NCBI GenBank assembly: GCA_011503125.2
Contig: WWBZ02000033.1
Span: 3,720,001-3,784,000, forward strand
DNA from: Botryosphaeria dothidea
Taxonomy: Eukaryota > Ascomycota > Dothideomycetes > Botryosphaeriales > Botryosphaeriaceae
Reading direction: 5' to 3'
DNA: 64,000 nt
The translations under genes were made by a program, and so were the position numbers. Positions 36,440-48,300 of this stretch are shown in pieces. The notes beneath the pieces were generated by a model. That model searched no databases. It had not been told where the DNA came from and saw only the letters and a program-made list of their open reading frames with translations. Each line of letters opens with the position of its first letter. Within the stretch, counting starts at the first letter, position 1.

Positions 36440-39400
36440 ATGTCATCAGGTTTGATTGCCGATGCCTTCGAAGTTGCGAAAAAAGAATTCTTGCTCAAGT
36501 TTCTGAACTGCTCGAGATATGACTTCTCGAAGCATTCGACCATCGGTGACGTATACGAGGCCACAGACCAAATTCAGAGAGAACAGGCCTCCAAGGGAAC
36601 ACTTCGCAATTTCGCAAAGATCAAACCATTCTTCGACGGCCTTGCCAAGTATGAAAAAGTCATCGAAACGCTTGTGCAAGTAAAGCCTGATGTATTGGCC
36701 CTTATTTGGGTAAGCCCCACATCCGATCATTATCAATCATCCCTGCTGAAATCTGAAGGGACCTATTCGGTTCATACTAGTGGTACGAAGCTCTTGGACT
36801 AGCCGCTGGCTTGCCGCTTCTTAATCGCTTTCTAGGTTGCTTGCTCTTATGTCAAAACTTGTGATAAGCTACTCGATGCCATGGCACAAATCGGTGCCAT
36901 GCTGCCAAACTTTCAAATCTACACAAGTATATTTGAGAAACACAACCAGATATACAATGTGCTCTGTTTGTTCTTCCAGGATATAATCGACTTCCTTGGG
37001 ACAGTCGTGAGCTTCTTCAGCTTGAAAGGTAACATGTGATCTGGAGGGAGACCTGCCGGCTGATCAATCCGCTAATTTTGCTCCAGGTTGGAAAGAGGTA
37101 TTTGAGATCATTTGGCCAAAGTATTCAGGCAAGCTCGAGGTCATCCTGGAAAACATCAAGAAACATGCAATACTCATGCAAGGTGGAGTGACACTGGCAC
37201 ACATTATAGAAGCTGATGAGGGGCGCAAATTGGCCTTACAAGAATACGAAAGAGCTCACGAAAGCGAGGACCGCCGAGCATTCGATTCCGTCATCAGCTC
37301 ACTCAATCCAGTCCTCTATGACAAAGACCTAGAGAGGCTATCGAGCAATTGTGCCGCTGGTACCGGTCATTGGCTTTCCGGAAATTCATCCTACACCAAG
37401 TGGCGTGATGCAGTTGATGACTCATCTCGACTATTTTGGATTCAAGGAATACCTGGAGCAGATAAGTTGTACCGGAAATGAACGAAGTGACTGACTGAAT
37501 CCCACGGAAAAGCTACTTGTGTTCAACCATAGTTCAAGAAATGTGTACCAGCAGTGAACAGCTCGCTTTCGCTTTTCTTACCTACCGGCATCGGTACGAG
37601 CTATCCGCTCTCGGGATTCTACATTCTTTTATGTACCAGCTCGCCCTCGACAACAGATCCCTGAGGCCTGTTCTCACCACTGCACACGATGAGCATTCTC
37701 GAAAGCTCAACAGCTCCATCTCCTTCGCTAAAGATGTCTTGTGCAAGCTCGTCGGACACTAGAAAGCCACTTACTTCGTCATGGATAAACTTGATGAGAT
37801 TGCAACGTCGGAAAGAACGCTGCTCGTGAAGACACTTCTTCAAATGCAAGTGGAAGTGACGAGTCTCAAAGTTCTCTTCAGCAGTAGAGCTGAAGACGAC
37901 CTCACCCGACTTCTGGATGGGAAAGCAGATTTGGTCCGAGTTCACGACCGTAATACCACTGACCTCACAAGGTATATGGATCAAAAGGCGAACGAGCTTG
38001 TGAGTGGGATGGCAGCTAGCCCTGAAGTAGTATCTGAGGTGCACCAAATTATGAAAATTGTTGCTAAGAAAGCGGACGGTGAGTAGTACTATTCCCGCAA
38101 GACTGTATACAAATTGACATTCCAGGCATGTTTCTTTATGCACAGCTGCTCTATGTCATACTAGCAGAGCAAAGCTGCCTGGACGCGATGAAAAATGAAG
38201 CAAACAATCTGCCTCGTGGACTGGATGCTGCGTTCGTAACTTGATCTCTATTTGGAACGAACGGAGCGCTTACAAGAGTATAGATATAAACGGATAATCG
38301 AACGCATCGAGTCGGATATGGGAGATCGTGCTCGTCAAGAAGCGAACACTATCCTGGAATTGGTCGCTTGCTCTGCCGTACCGCTGAGCAAGAACGAAAT
38401 TCAACTCGGCGTTCTCGTTGCTCGAGGCGGAGATCCTTCAAACGGCTGTCGTTCCATGTTCCTCAATCTCATCCAGAGGTGCGGACCCATCATTGAGGAA
38501 GTTCATGGAAAAATACAGTTCATCCATCATACTGCACAAGAGTCAGTTACTGCGGGGTTTTGAACAGCCAACCACTAAAAATCCCCCAGATACCTTTTCG
38601 GTATGCAAGGTAGCGAGTACCTCAACCGCACAAAATCAAACAGCCATTTAGCATCAATTTGCGTCAAGTATCTTTCTTCTTCTTGCTTCAACACTGACCT
38701 GTCTCATGAAGAAATTTTGCGTAATCTCCTTAACGGGGTTTACGTTTTGGAGAACTTCGCGTGCACAAGCTGGCTCTTTCACGTTGAACAGGCTGGCAAA
38801 GAAGCCGAGAACGACCTTCTCCCACACGTGTCAGATCTTTTGACCCAAAGAAGCAACCCAAGCTATACCAAAGTAAATTTCACAGCGGACACCGATCAAC
38901 TCGACTCGTTCAAGGAAGCTTCGGCCGAAGTGCATGAGAAGCTCAAGGAAATCAAAGCCTTTTTGCGAATAAGGTGGCAGGATCTTTCCTTCAATGATGG
39001 TGAGACCGTTCTTTTGTGTTTTAAGCTCATACTCATCATTACTATCAGGCAAGAATTGATAGGATGCCGACCCACTTTCTTTGTCTAGGTCTCAGATACG
39101 CATCGTAGACTGTCTCGAAAGGTCACTCTGTTCCTCGGAAGCGCACAGTGCTGAATGCACCTGTGACGAGCTGAAGGTGCTCTATGGTCCACGTATCTTC
39201 AGTTGCAGCTGGCCTGGTTGTCCATCATACAGAAACGGGTTCCGGACGAGAGATGAAAGAGATCAACATACCCAGGCACACCGACGACCCTTCAAGTGCG
39301 AACATCATGGTTGTGCCTTTTCCGATATAGGATTCAGAACACAGTTTCTCCTGACTTCACACCTGGACCGATTTCATCGGAAAATGTCAGCTCCGAATAG

Positions 39401-40211
39401 TATCTCTGTACTGGGCAGAGATGAGAAGCTAATGATTCTTGTCAATGCGATCAGATTGCACGATTTCAAACTGGCTGAAGACATTATCTTCGGATTTATC
39501 AAAGACAAACAGCATCTGTCTGTGCCGAAATTGCAAGAAATCTTGCAAGCCCAGCCACCAAGGTCGATCACATCTCGCCTTTTGGAGAATCCATCGATTC
39601 TGCTCAGGACGTGGAGCCACGAGAAGTTCATTTTAAACTACCTGATAAAATCGGACACCATAGAAGCACTTGTTCCAATCATGAACGGGCAGATCGTTAG
39701 TGTATTCAAAAGCAATTACAGAGCAGCTGCCGCTCAAGTCTCAATTGAGTTGGTCAGGGTCCTAAAGAGTGGGAAGCAATGGACTCCGTTTTGTTTTTGG
39801 CACGGACTCATACCTACAAGGCCGGATCCGGAATCAGAAACATTTACACTTGAATGTTTCCAAATATTTAACCCAATAGCAAACGAGGTGATTCTTAGGC
39901 GGGCTTTATTGAAAGTAGCTGAGAACTGCCGATCCATTCAATTGGCTCAATTCCTCATCCAAAAAGGCGCAAATGTTGGGTACAAGCAAGAATCTAATTC
40001 CAGACACAGGCCCCTACTATACCTTGCTACTGCCAAATACACGCCAGAATGGAAACAGTTTGCGAAATTTCTCATCCAGCGTGGAGCAGACACGAAGGCC
40101 ATGTACAAGGCCAACGACATGCAGGACACGCGGGTTGGACGAAACGTTCAGAAATGGACTGGAATGTCCTGGAACGAGTCCGTCGCAGATGCACTAAATG
40201 GTGGCGGATGA
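36440..40211 (+). pseudogene. NACHT NLR-like protein with C2H2 fingers, damaged
   Basis: Exons: 36440-36709, 36836-37028, 37087-37461, 37506-38078, 38126-38235 and 38279 onward. The order is a DUF7708-like N-terminal helical domain, a NACHT NTPase with P-loop G-I-P-G-A-G-K-S (split by an AT-AC intron, 37462-37505) and Walker B region YFVMDKLDEI, winged-helix part (LELVACSAVPLSKNEIQL), then two C2H2-like fingers (FSCSWPGC, then PFKCEHHGCAF ending HLDRFH) and a C-terminal helical repeat region with two ankyrin-like units (LAQFLIQKGANVGYKQ, then FAKFLIQRGADTKAM). Fungal NLRs of this kind act in non-self recognition and cell death. Defects: in-frame TAG at 37760-37762 just before Walker B, and a one-base shift near 38540 after HHTAQE; a further frame change near 38600 may be an intron. 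Confidence 0.78.
37462..37505 (+). other. Probable AT-AC intron in the NACHT P-loop
   Basis: The 44-nt segment begins ATAAGT, has CTGAC as branch point and ends CCCAC. Removing it joins CCTGGAGCAG to GGAAAAGC and gives a perfect P-loop G-x4-G-K-S. No GT-AG choice keeps the Lys-Ser. In U2 introns A at the first and C at the last position are a known compatible pair. Confidence 0.6.
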
Positions 40212-41462
40212 AGATATATATCCACAGGGAGACCGAGGGAACGTAGGCTAGGGCAGATTGACAGCCTGTTTGAAGGAATTTTCACCTACAACGGCGATAT
40301 AGCAAAGAAAGGCTAATGTAAAAGGTATTGTAAATATAGACGAATCAACGAATCCTTGATATTTTGGAAGAACCACACTGTTGCTCTTACTGCTATTCAA
40401 TTCGCAAGCTCACCCGTCTAGTTTGGTCGTTCCAGAACTTGCACTGAGACTCCGTTGCATCTTACGCAAGTGCGGCTAATAAAAACTACTATTATTCCCG
40501 AATTTCGATGCTTCCAGTAGATGATCGACATCTTTCGGCAACCAAGAAAGCATTGAAAGATTATATTCGGTGGAAAATGTTGACGTATGTAAGCCTCATA
40601 AATGGGGCAGCTAGAGTTAGCGGTTCGGCTAATTCCCGCTCTATATTATTGGCTCGGCAGATGTCCGAGACGATGTGGTGGCGCATCTCGGAATAGCTCC
40701 ACTTCCCCCAAATCTCTAAGTTGGAGACTCCAAATCCCTTCACCCCCAACAGTGTTCAATTATGAATTGCCATTATGCCTTCCAGTGGGGAGAGTATGAT
40801 GTGGAATCCCCACTTCTGTTACTGAACCGGCAGCCATCTCCATCGTTTCTCTCACTAATGCAGCTTGAGGCATGGGCTTCCTGTTTCAGTACACATCGTG
40901 TGGTTCTTCCCGAGGTATGACGCAATTAAAGCGACAATGAGTAGAAAAGTTAATATGGTAATTAAGGTGGCGAGGTGCAAAACTACCGGAAGCTCCGGTA
41001 AGTGCGGGGCAGGGTCGTGATGCTTGGTATGCTATCGAACCTGCGTGCGTTAGTCATCGTTAGCTGTGTTAAGCCGATTAAAAGCCACGAGGCTTACGAT
41101 GCGTAGTATAGAGTCAAACCTCTTGTGTAATAGCAGCTAAAAGGTGTAAAATAGCAGGTGAATAGGTAGATAAGCAGCCTCGTAGGCGGGCACAGAACGG
41201 GGTAAAATGCGTCTGGAGGCGAGGCCCAATAAGCTCAACGCATAAGCTCATTCTAAAATTTACCCAACTGAGACGCGGGTGGAGCCGTCACTAAAGATGA
41301 CCCCGACCATCAGTTGCCTCCAAGACACCCTGCAGTGGTTGGAGACTGTGTGACGTGATGCTTTACCCAAAATTATAATTCACATTCTCCACTTCTCTCT
41401 TCTCAAGGCTTTTCTCTACCTTCTCGGAAGCTCAGTGATTGTTCCACGTTCAGTCAAGCATC
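40212..41462. other. Intergenic, promoter side of the epoxide hydrolase
   Basis: No gene seen. The stretch 40920-41290 is rich in TA and AAGC strings without open frames. A near-palindrome around 40986-41000 contains a CGG-N5-CCG arrangement, listed separately. Confidence 0.45.
40987..40997. promoter_or_regulatory. CGG-N5-CCG site upstream of the epoxide hydrolase
   Basis: CGGAAGCTCCG lies inside the near-palindrome ACCGGAAGCTCCGGT, about 470 bp upstream of the ATG at 41463. Inverted CGG triplets are the usual target of Zn2Cys6 factors. One copy only, so weak. Confidence 0.25.
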
Positions 41463-42799
41463 ATGGCAAGCGGTGATATTGTCCCATTCAACATTGACGT
41501 TCCTCGCGAGGAGGTCGACCGTTTGACTGAAAAGCTGAAAGACACCAGGCTTCCCGACCGCTCGATTGTGCCAGATGCTGGAGATAGCTACGGTAATATC
41601 TGGCATCTGGACATGCAACGAGCGGACATGATGGCTAATTCACTTTAAAGGACCTCCGTACGACTGGGCGAAATCTCTACACGAATCTTGGACCAATGAT
41701 TATGATTGGTTCGTCGCGCAGGAAGAGATGAACAAGGTCCCTCACTTTATCACATCCGTGGAGGAAATCAAGTTGCACTTCGTACACGCACGGTCCGATT
41801 CATCCTCAGCGATACCTTTACTCCTAGTTCATGGATGGCCAGGGTCATTTTGGGAGTTCAGTCAGATTTGGAGCCGACTTTCTCATCCATCAGATCCCGC
41901 TGAGCAGGCCTTTCATGTCGTCGTCCCGAGCATGCCCGGGTTCTGTTGGTCGGATTGGCCACCAAGAGCTGGTTGGACCTTGAAAGACAACGCACGTATC
42001 TTTGACAAGTTGATGAAGAAGCTTGGATATGATCAGTACATGGTCCAGTGCGGTGACTGGGGACACTTTGTTGGGCGTGAACTTGGGGCGCAGTATTCAG
42101 CTTCTTGCAAACTGGTGCATTTCAACTTCGCACCGAGCCCACTCCCACAGGATGTCGAGTATACGGACCGGGAGAAAGCAGTCGCTGTGAGAGTGGATGA
42201 CTGGCTGAAGAACCACATTGGGTATGCTGTTTGCATGCGGACTCGAGTAAGTCCTTGTTTCATAGCCACCCTTTTTTGTACGGATCATGTGCTTACTGTC
42301 GCCATAGCCACATACCATCGGCATCGCGTTGCACGATAATCCGATGGGGATCTTGATGTGGATTGGGGAGAAATACATCGAGGCCTCCAACCCAGAGACA
42401 CAGAAGCAGCCTTTCTGGACCAAAGCGATCCTTACTACGGCAAGTCTTTACTACTTCACTGGCTGCATCATGCCATCTATGCTGTGTTACTATGAGAACA
42501 TAGGTCACGAGAACTTTACAGCCTTTGTGATGGAGCCGAGAAACCGTGTTCGCGTGCCTTTTGGGTACACGTCGTTTATTTGGGATACAGAACCTTCGTC
42601 GAAACGGGCAGTGGAGCGCACAGGAAACTTGGTCTACTACAAAGGTAATTCAGGCTCGCCAAAACCCCAATCGTCTTGTAATGCTAACAAACGTTTGACA
42701 GAACGGAACGACTCAGGTCACTTTGCCGCTCTAGAAAATCCAGGAGGCCTGGCCCAAGATGTGAGAGAATTAACGGCGCAATGCTGGGCAAGGTCTTAG
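41463..42799 (+). CDS. Microsomal-type epoxide hydrolase
   Basis: Four exons (41463-41592, 41651-42246, 42308-42644, 42702-42799) encode 386 aa in phase. The N-terminal EHN domain includes VPFNIDVPREEVDRLTEKL and PPYDWAKSL. The alpha/beta hydrolase core has the oxyanion motif HGWPG, the nucleophile Asp in QCGDWGHFVGRELG, two lid Tyr/Phe (YYFTG, and the later GYTSF) and the catalytic His in SGHFAALENP. Such enzymes open epoxides to diols; in fungi they serve detoxification or tailor secondary metabolites. I start at MASGDIVPFN rather than at the upstream TTG. The intron sites are standard GT-AG. The neighbour downstream is an SDR on the same strand, which would fit oxidation of a diol or alcohol, but two genes do not make a cluster. 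Confidence 0.9.
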
Positions 42800-43417
42800 G
42801 TAGCATGTCTTTCGAACCCTGTCATACATCCGGAGATGTTATTCCGGAGCGAACTCCGCTCTCTGGCTTACGTCAGGCCATTGCCTTTTATTTCTGTCCC
42901 CTCGATCAAGGCGCAAATCTTAAAGTGATGAGGGTTCTGAAAAGCCTACCTAACGATAGATGTGTGTATAATTACTCAGAGGTTATGAGCCTGTCTACGT
43001 CATTTGCCCTGGGTGTTTTCCTTGCCATTGGGAATGCTGTAGCTGGAATGCATGAGGGCTCTGTACCTGTGGGCTTGAGTAAATTTTTGGAGACGCGTCG
43101 GCAAGACTCCGTACTCCAACTTCGCAAGGGCCGGTCCGAATGCGGGACATCTTAGCGCATCCCCGATGTGGTGCGGGCTCCATCGCACGGGTTGAGTAAG
43201 TGTAGGCTCCGCGGCTGCACGACATATATTGGTTTCCAAAGCATCTGCTTACCGATCAAGGCATTCGAATGACGGGTGGGTGGCGGAGACTTCATGGGGA
43301 CATCAAATTTTCACATCAACCCAACCTCTCGCACACTTCTTTTCTGGAGTCCATCCCCCTTCACGCCTGAAGAACAGCCCACCCAAAAAAAGAGAAATCT
43401 CGAGACCGCCCACCACA
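42800..43417. other. Intergenic
   Basis: Between the epoxide hydrolase and the SDR. No coding signal recognised on either strand. Confidence 0.5.
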
Positions 43418-44236
43418 ATGTCCCTCACCAACAACAACATCCTCATCACCGGCGCCTCCATGGGCATCGGCGCCGCCATCGCCGCCCGCCTCGCCCGCGA
43501 AAACGCCAACCTCATCCTCCTCGCCCGCTCGCACGACAAGCTCGCCCACCTCGCCGACTCCATCCGCTCCGCCACCCCTACCGCCGGCCGCATCCTCACT
43601 GCTACCACCGACATCGCCGACCACGCGCAGCTTGACGCCGCCATCGCAAGCGCCGTCCGCGCGCTCGGCCCCATCGACGTCCTCATCAACAACGCCGGCC
43701 TCGCTCTCGGCGCGCCCGCTGCCTTTCCCGACCTCGCCATCCAGGATGTCGTGACGATGACGAACACGAACATCAATGGCTTGCTGTTCGCGACGTATGG
43801 CGTGCTGAACACCGGACGCATGCGCGAGAGGGGGCGCGGTACGATTCTGAACGTGACCTCCGTGACGGGGCTGGAGGTGCCGCCGTTCGCGGGAGAGGCG
43901 GTGTATCATATGAGCAAGGCGGCGCAGGAAGGGTTTACGAATTCACTGCGGGTGGAGTTGGCGGGGACGAATATCAAGGTTCTTGCTGTGAGGCCGGGGG
44001 TTGTGGCTACAAATTTTCATGAGCAGAGGGTGGGGTACGACAGAGGAGCGTATGATGAGTTCATTCAGGGGTATGAGCCTTTGGTTGCGGGGGATGTTGC
44101 GGAGGCTGTGTCGTTCATGCTGAGTCAGAGGGAAGCGGTTTCAATCAAAGCGTTAGATGTGGTCCCTACGGCGCAGAGAAATTTGACTGTGTTTGATAGG
44201 AAGTGGAACGAGAGGAATGCCGGTGTGGATAGTTAA
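43418..44236 (+). CDS. Short-chain dehydrogenase/reductase
   Basis: An intronless frame of 272 aa from MSLTNNNILITGASMGIGAA. It has the glycine-rich cofactor motif TGASMGIG, the DI after the second strand (TDIADHAQL), NNAGLALG, the catalytic Ser in NVTSVTGLE, the YxxxK pair in YHMSKAAQEG and the PG motif RPGVVATNF. The arrangement fits the classical SDR group that includes 3-hydroxy acid dehydrogenases of the YdfG type (NADP-dependent). Arg in LARSHDKL after the second strand supports NADPH. The first half is very GC-rich and the second half is not, which is unusual inside one exon. Intact. Confidence 0.9.
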   Translation: MSLTNNNILITGASMGIGAAIAARLARENANLILLARSHDKLAHLADSIRSATPTAGRILTATTDIADHAQLDAAIASAVRALGPIDVLINNAGLALGAPAAFPDLAIQDVVTMTNTNINGLLFATYGVLNTGRMRERGRGTILNVTSVTGLEVPPFAGEAVYHMSKAAQEGFTNSLRVELAGTNIKVLAVRPGVVATNFHEQRVGYDRGAYDEFIQGYEPLVAGDVAEAVSFMLSQREAVSIKALDVVPTAQRNLTVFDRKWNERNAGVDS

Positions 44237-44740
44237 ATCTTTCAGGATAGTGCAAACACTGATTGTGTTGAGTAGTATAGCGAACACAATGTGACAAGAA
44301 GTTTGCGGTTTTGGAAACATGAATACGTACTGAAATCTGTTACATTAACCTGGAAAGATGAATTTGACAGAAATATCGAGCAACTTTATCAAAGCAAGAG
44401 AAAGAGCAAGAAAAAGAAAGATTGTCCCTCTGCCTTCATACACGACTATCCATCCCCTGCTCAAAGGCATTACCCGGCGTATAACTCGTTTGGGTTGATA
44501 TCTCCCACTGGCTTGGAAGAGAGAAGCCTGCACGACGATATACCGCTCCCCGCCCAACTGTGTCGAGTCAGCATTTTTTTCGAGGCATGAATCAATTTGT
44601 GTTTACTCACGATCTCCCCACCGGAGATGTTGGAAATATAGTCTCAGAATGCTCCGAATCAGGTTTAGCGTCAAATAGTCTATATAGCAGGCACCCTCTC
44701 ATACCCCTCTCATGAGACATGCCAACAATCCAGACAATAA
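44237..44740. other. Intergenic
   Basis: Between the SDR stop and the 3' end of the split DUF6536 gene. Lys-rich frame at 44291-44590 has no domain; no gene is supported. Confidence 0.45.
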
Positions 44741-45108
44741 TCAAATCAACTCGATTTCCAACAGGAGAACACCATCATCCGGAATTTTGTCCAAATGGGC
44801 GGTTGAGGCACAGCATACCCGGATGGATCCGAACATTGACGGAATGAAGCCTTCCCGTCGGTAACAAAACGAGATCCAGCAGACAACGGTGACAAGTATC
44901 AGAAGAGCGACACAAACTAAAGTCATACCCGGATTCAGCAGTACCTGTTATTGTTAGTTTCAAGCGCAGTAATGCTGTGAATATAATGTGTTTCTTACTG
45001 TAAAGTTGGAGTGCTTCTCCTTAATCCTGTCGACGACCTCCTCTTCAGCTTGGATAGCGAGAGTGAGGAGCAAATGCGTCAGTATGCTGAATGCCATCAT
45101 GGGAAATA

Positions 45109-45256
45109 TGTTGGAAATCACGTGTTTTGCATATTGCTTTTGCAACACCAGATAGCTTAGTCACTCACTTACGTATATAAGGAGGGTAGGCCACCTACGC
45201 CCTTCCTCCTCATGCCAATCATCAATGGATCATCGTTATTCATCAACAACTTAATA
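45109..45256 (+). mobile_element. Solo LTR, family A, copy 2 (in the DUF6536 gene)
   Basis: 148 bp, the same length as the copy at 12181-12328 and matching it along its length. It starts TGTTGGAAATCACGTG; its last bases have changed to CTTAATA where the other copy has ATCCAACA. The 5-bp duplication AAATA lies at 45104-45108 and 45257-45261. It separates KKIIF from PIMAFSILTH of the host gene. TATATAAGG is present at about 45176. Confidence 0.9.
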
Positions 45257-45386
45257 AAATATTATTTTCTTCGGCAATTGGAGGAAATAGGACTGATTAA
45301 ACTGTTTCCCCTTAACAAGTGTGCACCGTAGACGCGCTCCAGTTTTCTTAATCTTTCCCCACTCAAACTCCATATTTATGAGCGTC

Positions 45387-48300
45387 CTCCTAGGAGACTT
45401 TAACCTCCACCACCCGACCTGGGGAGGTATAACCTCCCCAACACACCACACCCTTGTAGATAACCTTATCGAGATAGCTACTACAGCCAACCTTAACCTA
45501 GCCCTCCTAAGAGGTACTATTACTAGGAGAGAGGGCGGTAGCGAGAGTACCCTAGACCTTATCTTTACTACACAGTGGCTAGAGGAGAGGGTCCTTAGCT
45601 GCGGAGTTAGTCAGGAGCTCGAATCCTCCTCCGATTACCTTCCTATCCTTACTACGCTTAATATCTCCCCTACCCGTACAGAACCACGCCCTCTAAGGCC
45701 CTAGTGGAAAGTAGACTGGAAGAGAACCAATGAGGTGCTCCAAATAAAGCTCGAACACCTCCAAACATCCCCTCTTGATACCAAAGCAGACCTGGACCAC
45801 TTCACTGAACTACTCCAGGAGGCCATCCAAAAGACAATCCAGGAGACCATCCCAGTAGCAAGACCTTCGCCCTGGGCCTCTATACAATGGACAAAGGAGT
45901 GTTCGGACCTAGTGCACCAGGCCAGAGCAGCTAGAAGGAAGTGGACAGCCATAGGGAGGGAGGAGGACTGGGTAGTATACTAAACCATTGCCAATAGTAA
46001 GAAGAGGCAGATTAGAAGGATAGAACAAAAGCATGGCGTAGAACAGTAGCTGAGATTACCTCAGACCCATCTGCATTCTGGAAGCTCTCAAGGTGGGCAA
46101 GAACAAGGGCACTAGAGCCGCCAACCCCACCTCAGTTCCCAACCCTCCAGGGAGCAGATGGACAGCTACGTTACGAAAACCAGTCCAAGGCAGAAATCCT
46201 TACCAACTAGTTCTTTCCCCCTCCTAGGGCCACCGACCTCTTAGACCTAGATGGGTGTACATACCTAGTACCAGTAGAGATTCCCCAAGACCTTACTGAA
46301 GAGCAGGTCCTCCACACTATTAAGAAGCTTTCCTTAGATAAGGCACCAGGCCCAGATAAGACTATCAACAGGTTCCTAAAGCAATACGCTTAGATACTAA
46401 GCGGACCACTTACTAGGCTCTTCTAGGGATGCCTAGCGCTTGCATACCACCCTAGATAGTTTAAAAGCTCTATTACTATAGTCCTCAGGAAACCACAGAG
46501 GGATAACTATACCAAAGCCAAATTATTTAGACCAATTGCTTTACTTAACACGCTAGGGAAGCTACTTAAGAGGATTATAGTAGATAGGATCTCCTAGGCC
46601 ACTAAGGCCTATAAACTTCTCCCCGATATATAGATGGGAGCTAGAAGAAATAGGTCATCCGTGGTAGCCCTCGACCTGCTTATAGAACAGATCCATACTA
46701 TCTAGGCATAAGATCTAGGGCTGGTGGGATGAGTCCTTAGCCTAGACATCTCAGGGGCATATAACTACGTATCTTATAGGAGGCTTCTCTATAATATAAG
46801 GATAGCAAGGCTCCCGGCATGGATAGAAAGATTCACTCAATCCTTCCTATAGGACCGTACCACTTAGCTATCCTTTAGGGACTTTACTAGTCCACCAATT
46901 CAAACCTTAACTAGGATTCCCCAAGGATCCTTACTATCCCCGATCCTCTATTTATTCTTTACTTCTAACCTGCTTACACAACTACGCAGAGGTAATACCT
47001 TTCCCCTTAGATTAGTCGATAATACTAATATCCTAACCCTTAGTAAATCTATAGAACAAAACTGTAGGATATTAGAGGGAGCACACCAAGTCTGCGAGCA
47101 CTAGTGTTGGAATATGAATTGTAAGGAGGAACAGGGTCTGGTTGAACCAAGGGTCAACACCGAAAATTTGTTACATAGCTATTATATAAGAGGATACCGG
47201 GTTACCTACCCTCCTCCTCATGCCACTCATCATCTAGTAATACGAAAAATTACAATATAAAAACTAGGCAGCTACCCACAGGTCAGCGTTCTCGCCTAAT
47301 AAGTACCATCTTATTCACTTTATAAGAAAGCTAAGGAGATTCAATATGGTAGCAGGGATCCACATCCCTGGATTTGCTGGATACCCAGAGCCTATAATCA
47401 AGATTCTAGGAGTCCATGTCGATAACAAGCTTAGATGGGGACCCTATATTAAGTAAACAGGAGCTAAAGCAATTAGATAGTATAAATCCCTCTCTAGACT
47501 CGCAGCGTCTACCTGGGGAGCCTCATTTACTAAAGCCCGCCATATCTATACGGCCGTGGTAAGGCTAGTCCTCACCTATGGCTGTAGAGTATAGTATACC
47601 CTAGAGGGAACCCTAGGGTGGAGGAAAAAAGCTATCCAGCCACTGCAGAAGATCCAAAATCAGTGCCTACGTACCATCTCAGGGGCGTATAAGTCAACCA
47701 GCATACAAACCCTAGAGTATAAGACGGGGATTCCCCCACTTTCACTACACCTGGACGAATTAGCACTAGCCTATACTATTAGGCATAGGAACGGCCCGGT
47801 GGCGGCAGTGATAGAGGAGACTTGCTAGAGTATAAAACAGATAGTTCGGGCTACTCTAAGTACTAGAGGCGCCGCTAGCCCGGCCAGAAGAACCCTACTT
47901 AGAAAAAAGGCAAATTCCCTCCTTAACTGCTGTCCCCCCCACCTACTAGAGTCTCTCGGAGCGAACGAGACTACGTATAGTATATAGGAACAAGTAGAAC
48001 GAGAGATAGATGAAGTTCACTAGCTAGGGAAGGCAAGGCAAGCTAGTAGCCCAAACCACACAGTGGAACCCGAAAATCAGACAAATCCACAGCGAACTGC
48101 CCAAGCCACAGAGCACACTCGCCACTCTACTACGTACAGAGCATATTAGACTAGAGGACTTCCTTTCTAGGCGTAAGGTGCTAGGGTATCCTAGCTCTGC
48201 CTGCCCATGCGGCTGGCATAGACAAACCCCAAAGCACATCCTCCTCTTCTGCCCCCACTTCCAATAGGGCAGGGCACAGATGCTCTAAAGGGCAGGGACT

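Noticed and set aside
41463..44236. Epoxide hydrolase plus SDR as a secondary-metabolite cluster
   Set aside because: No polyketide synthase, peptide synthetase or terpene enzyme in the window. Two same-strand enzymes are not enough, and the LaeA-like gene is not evidence of a cluster.
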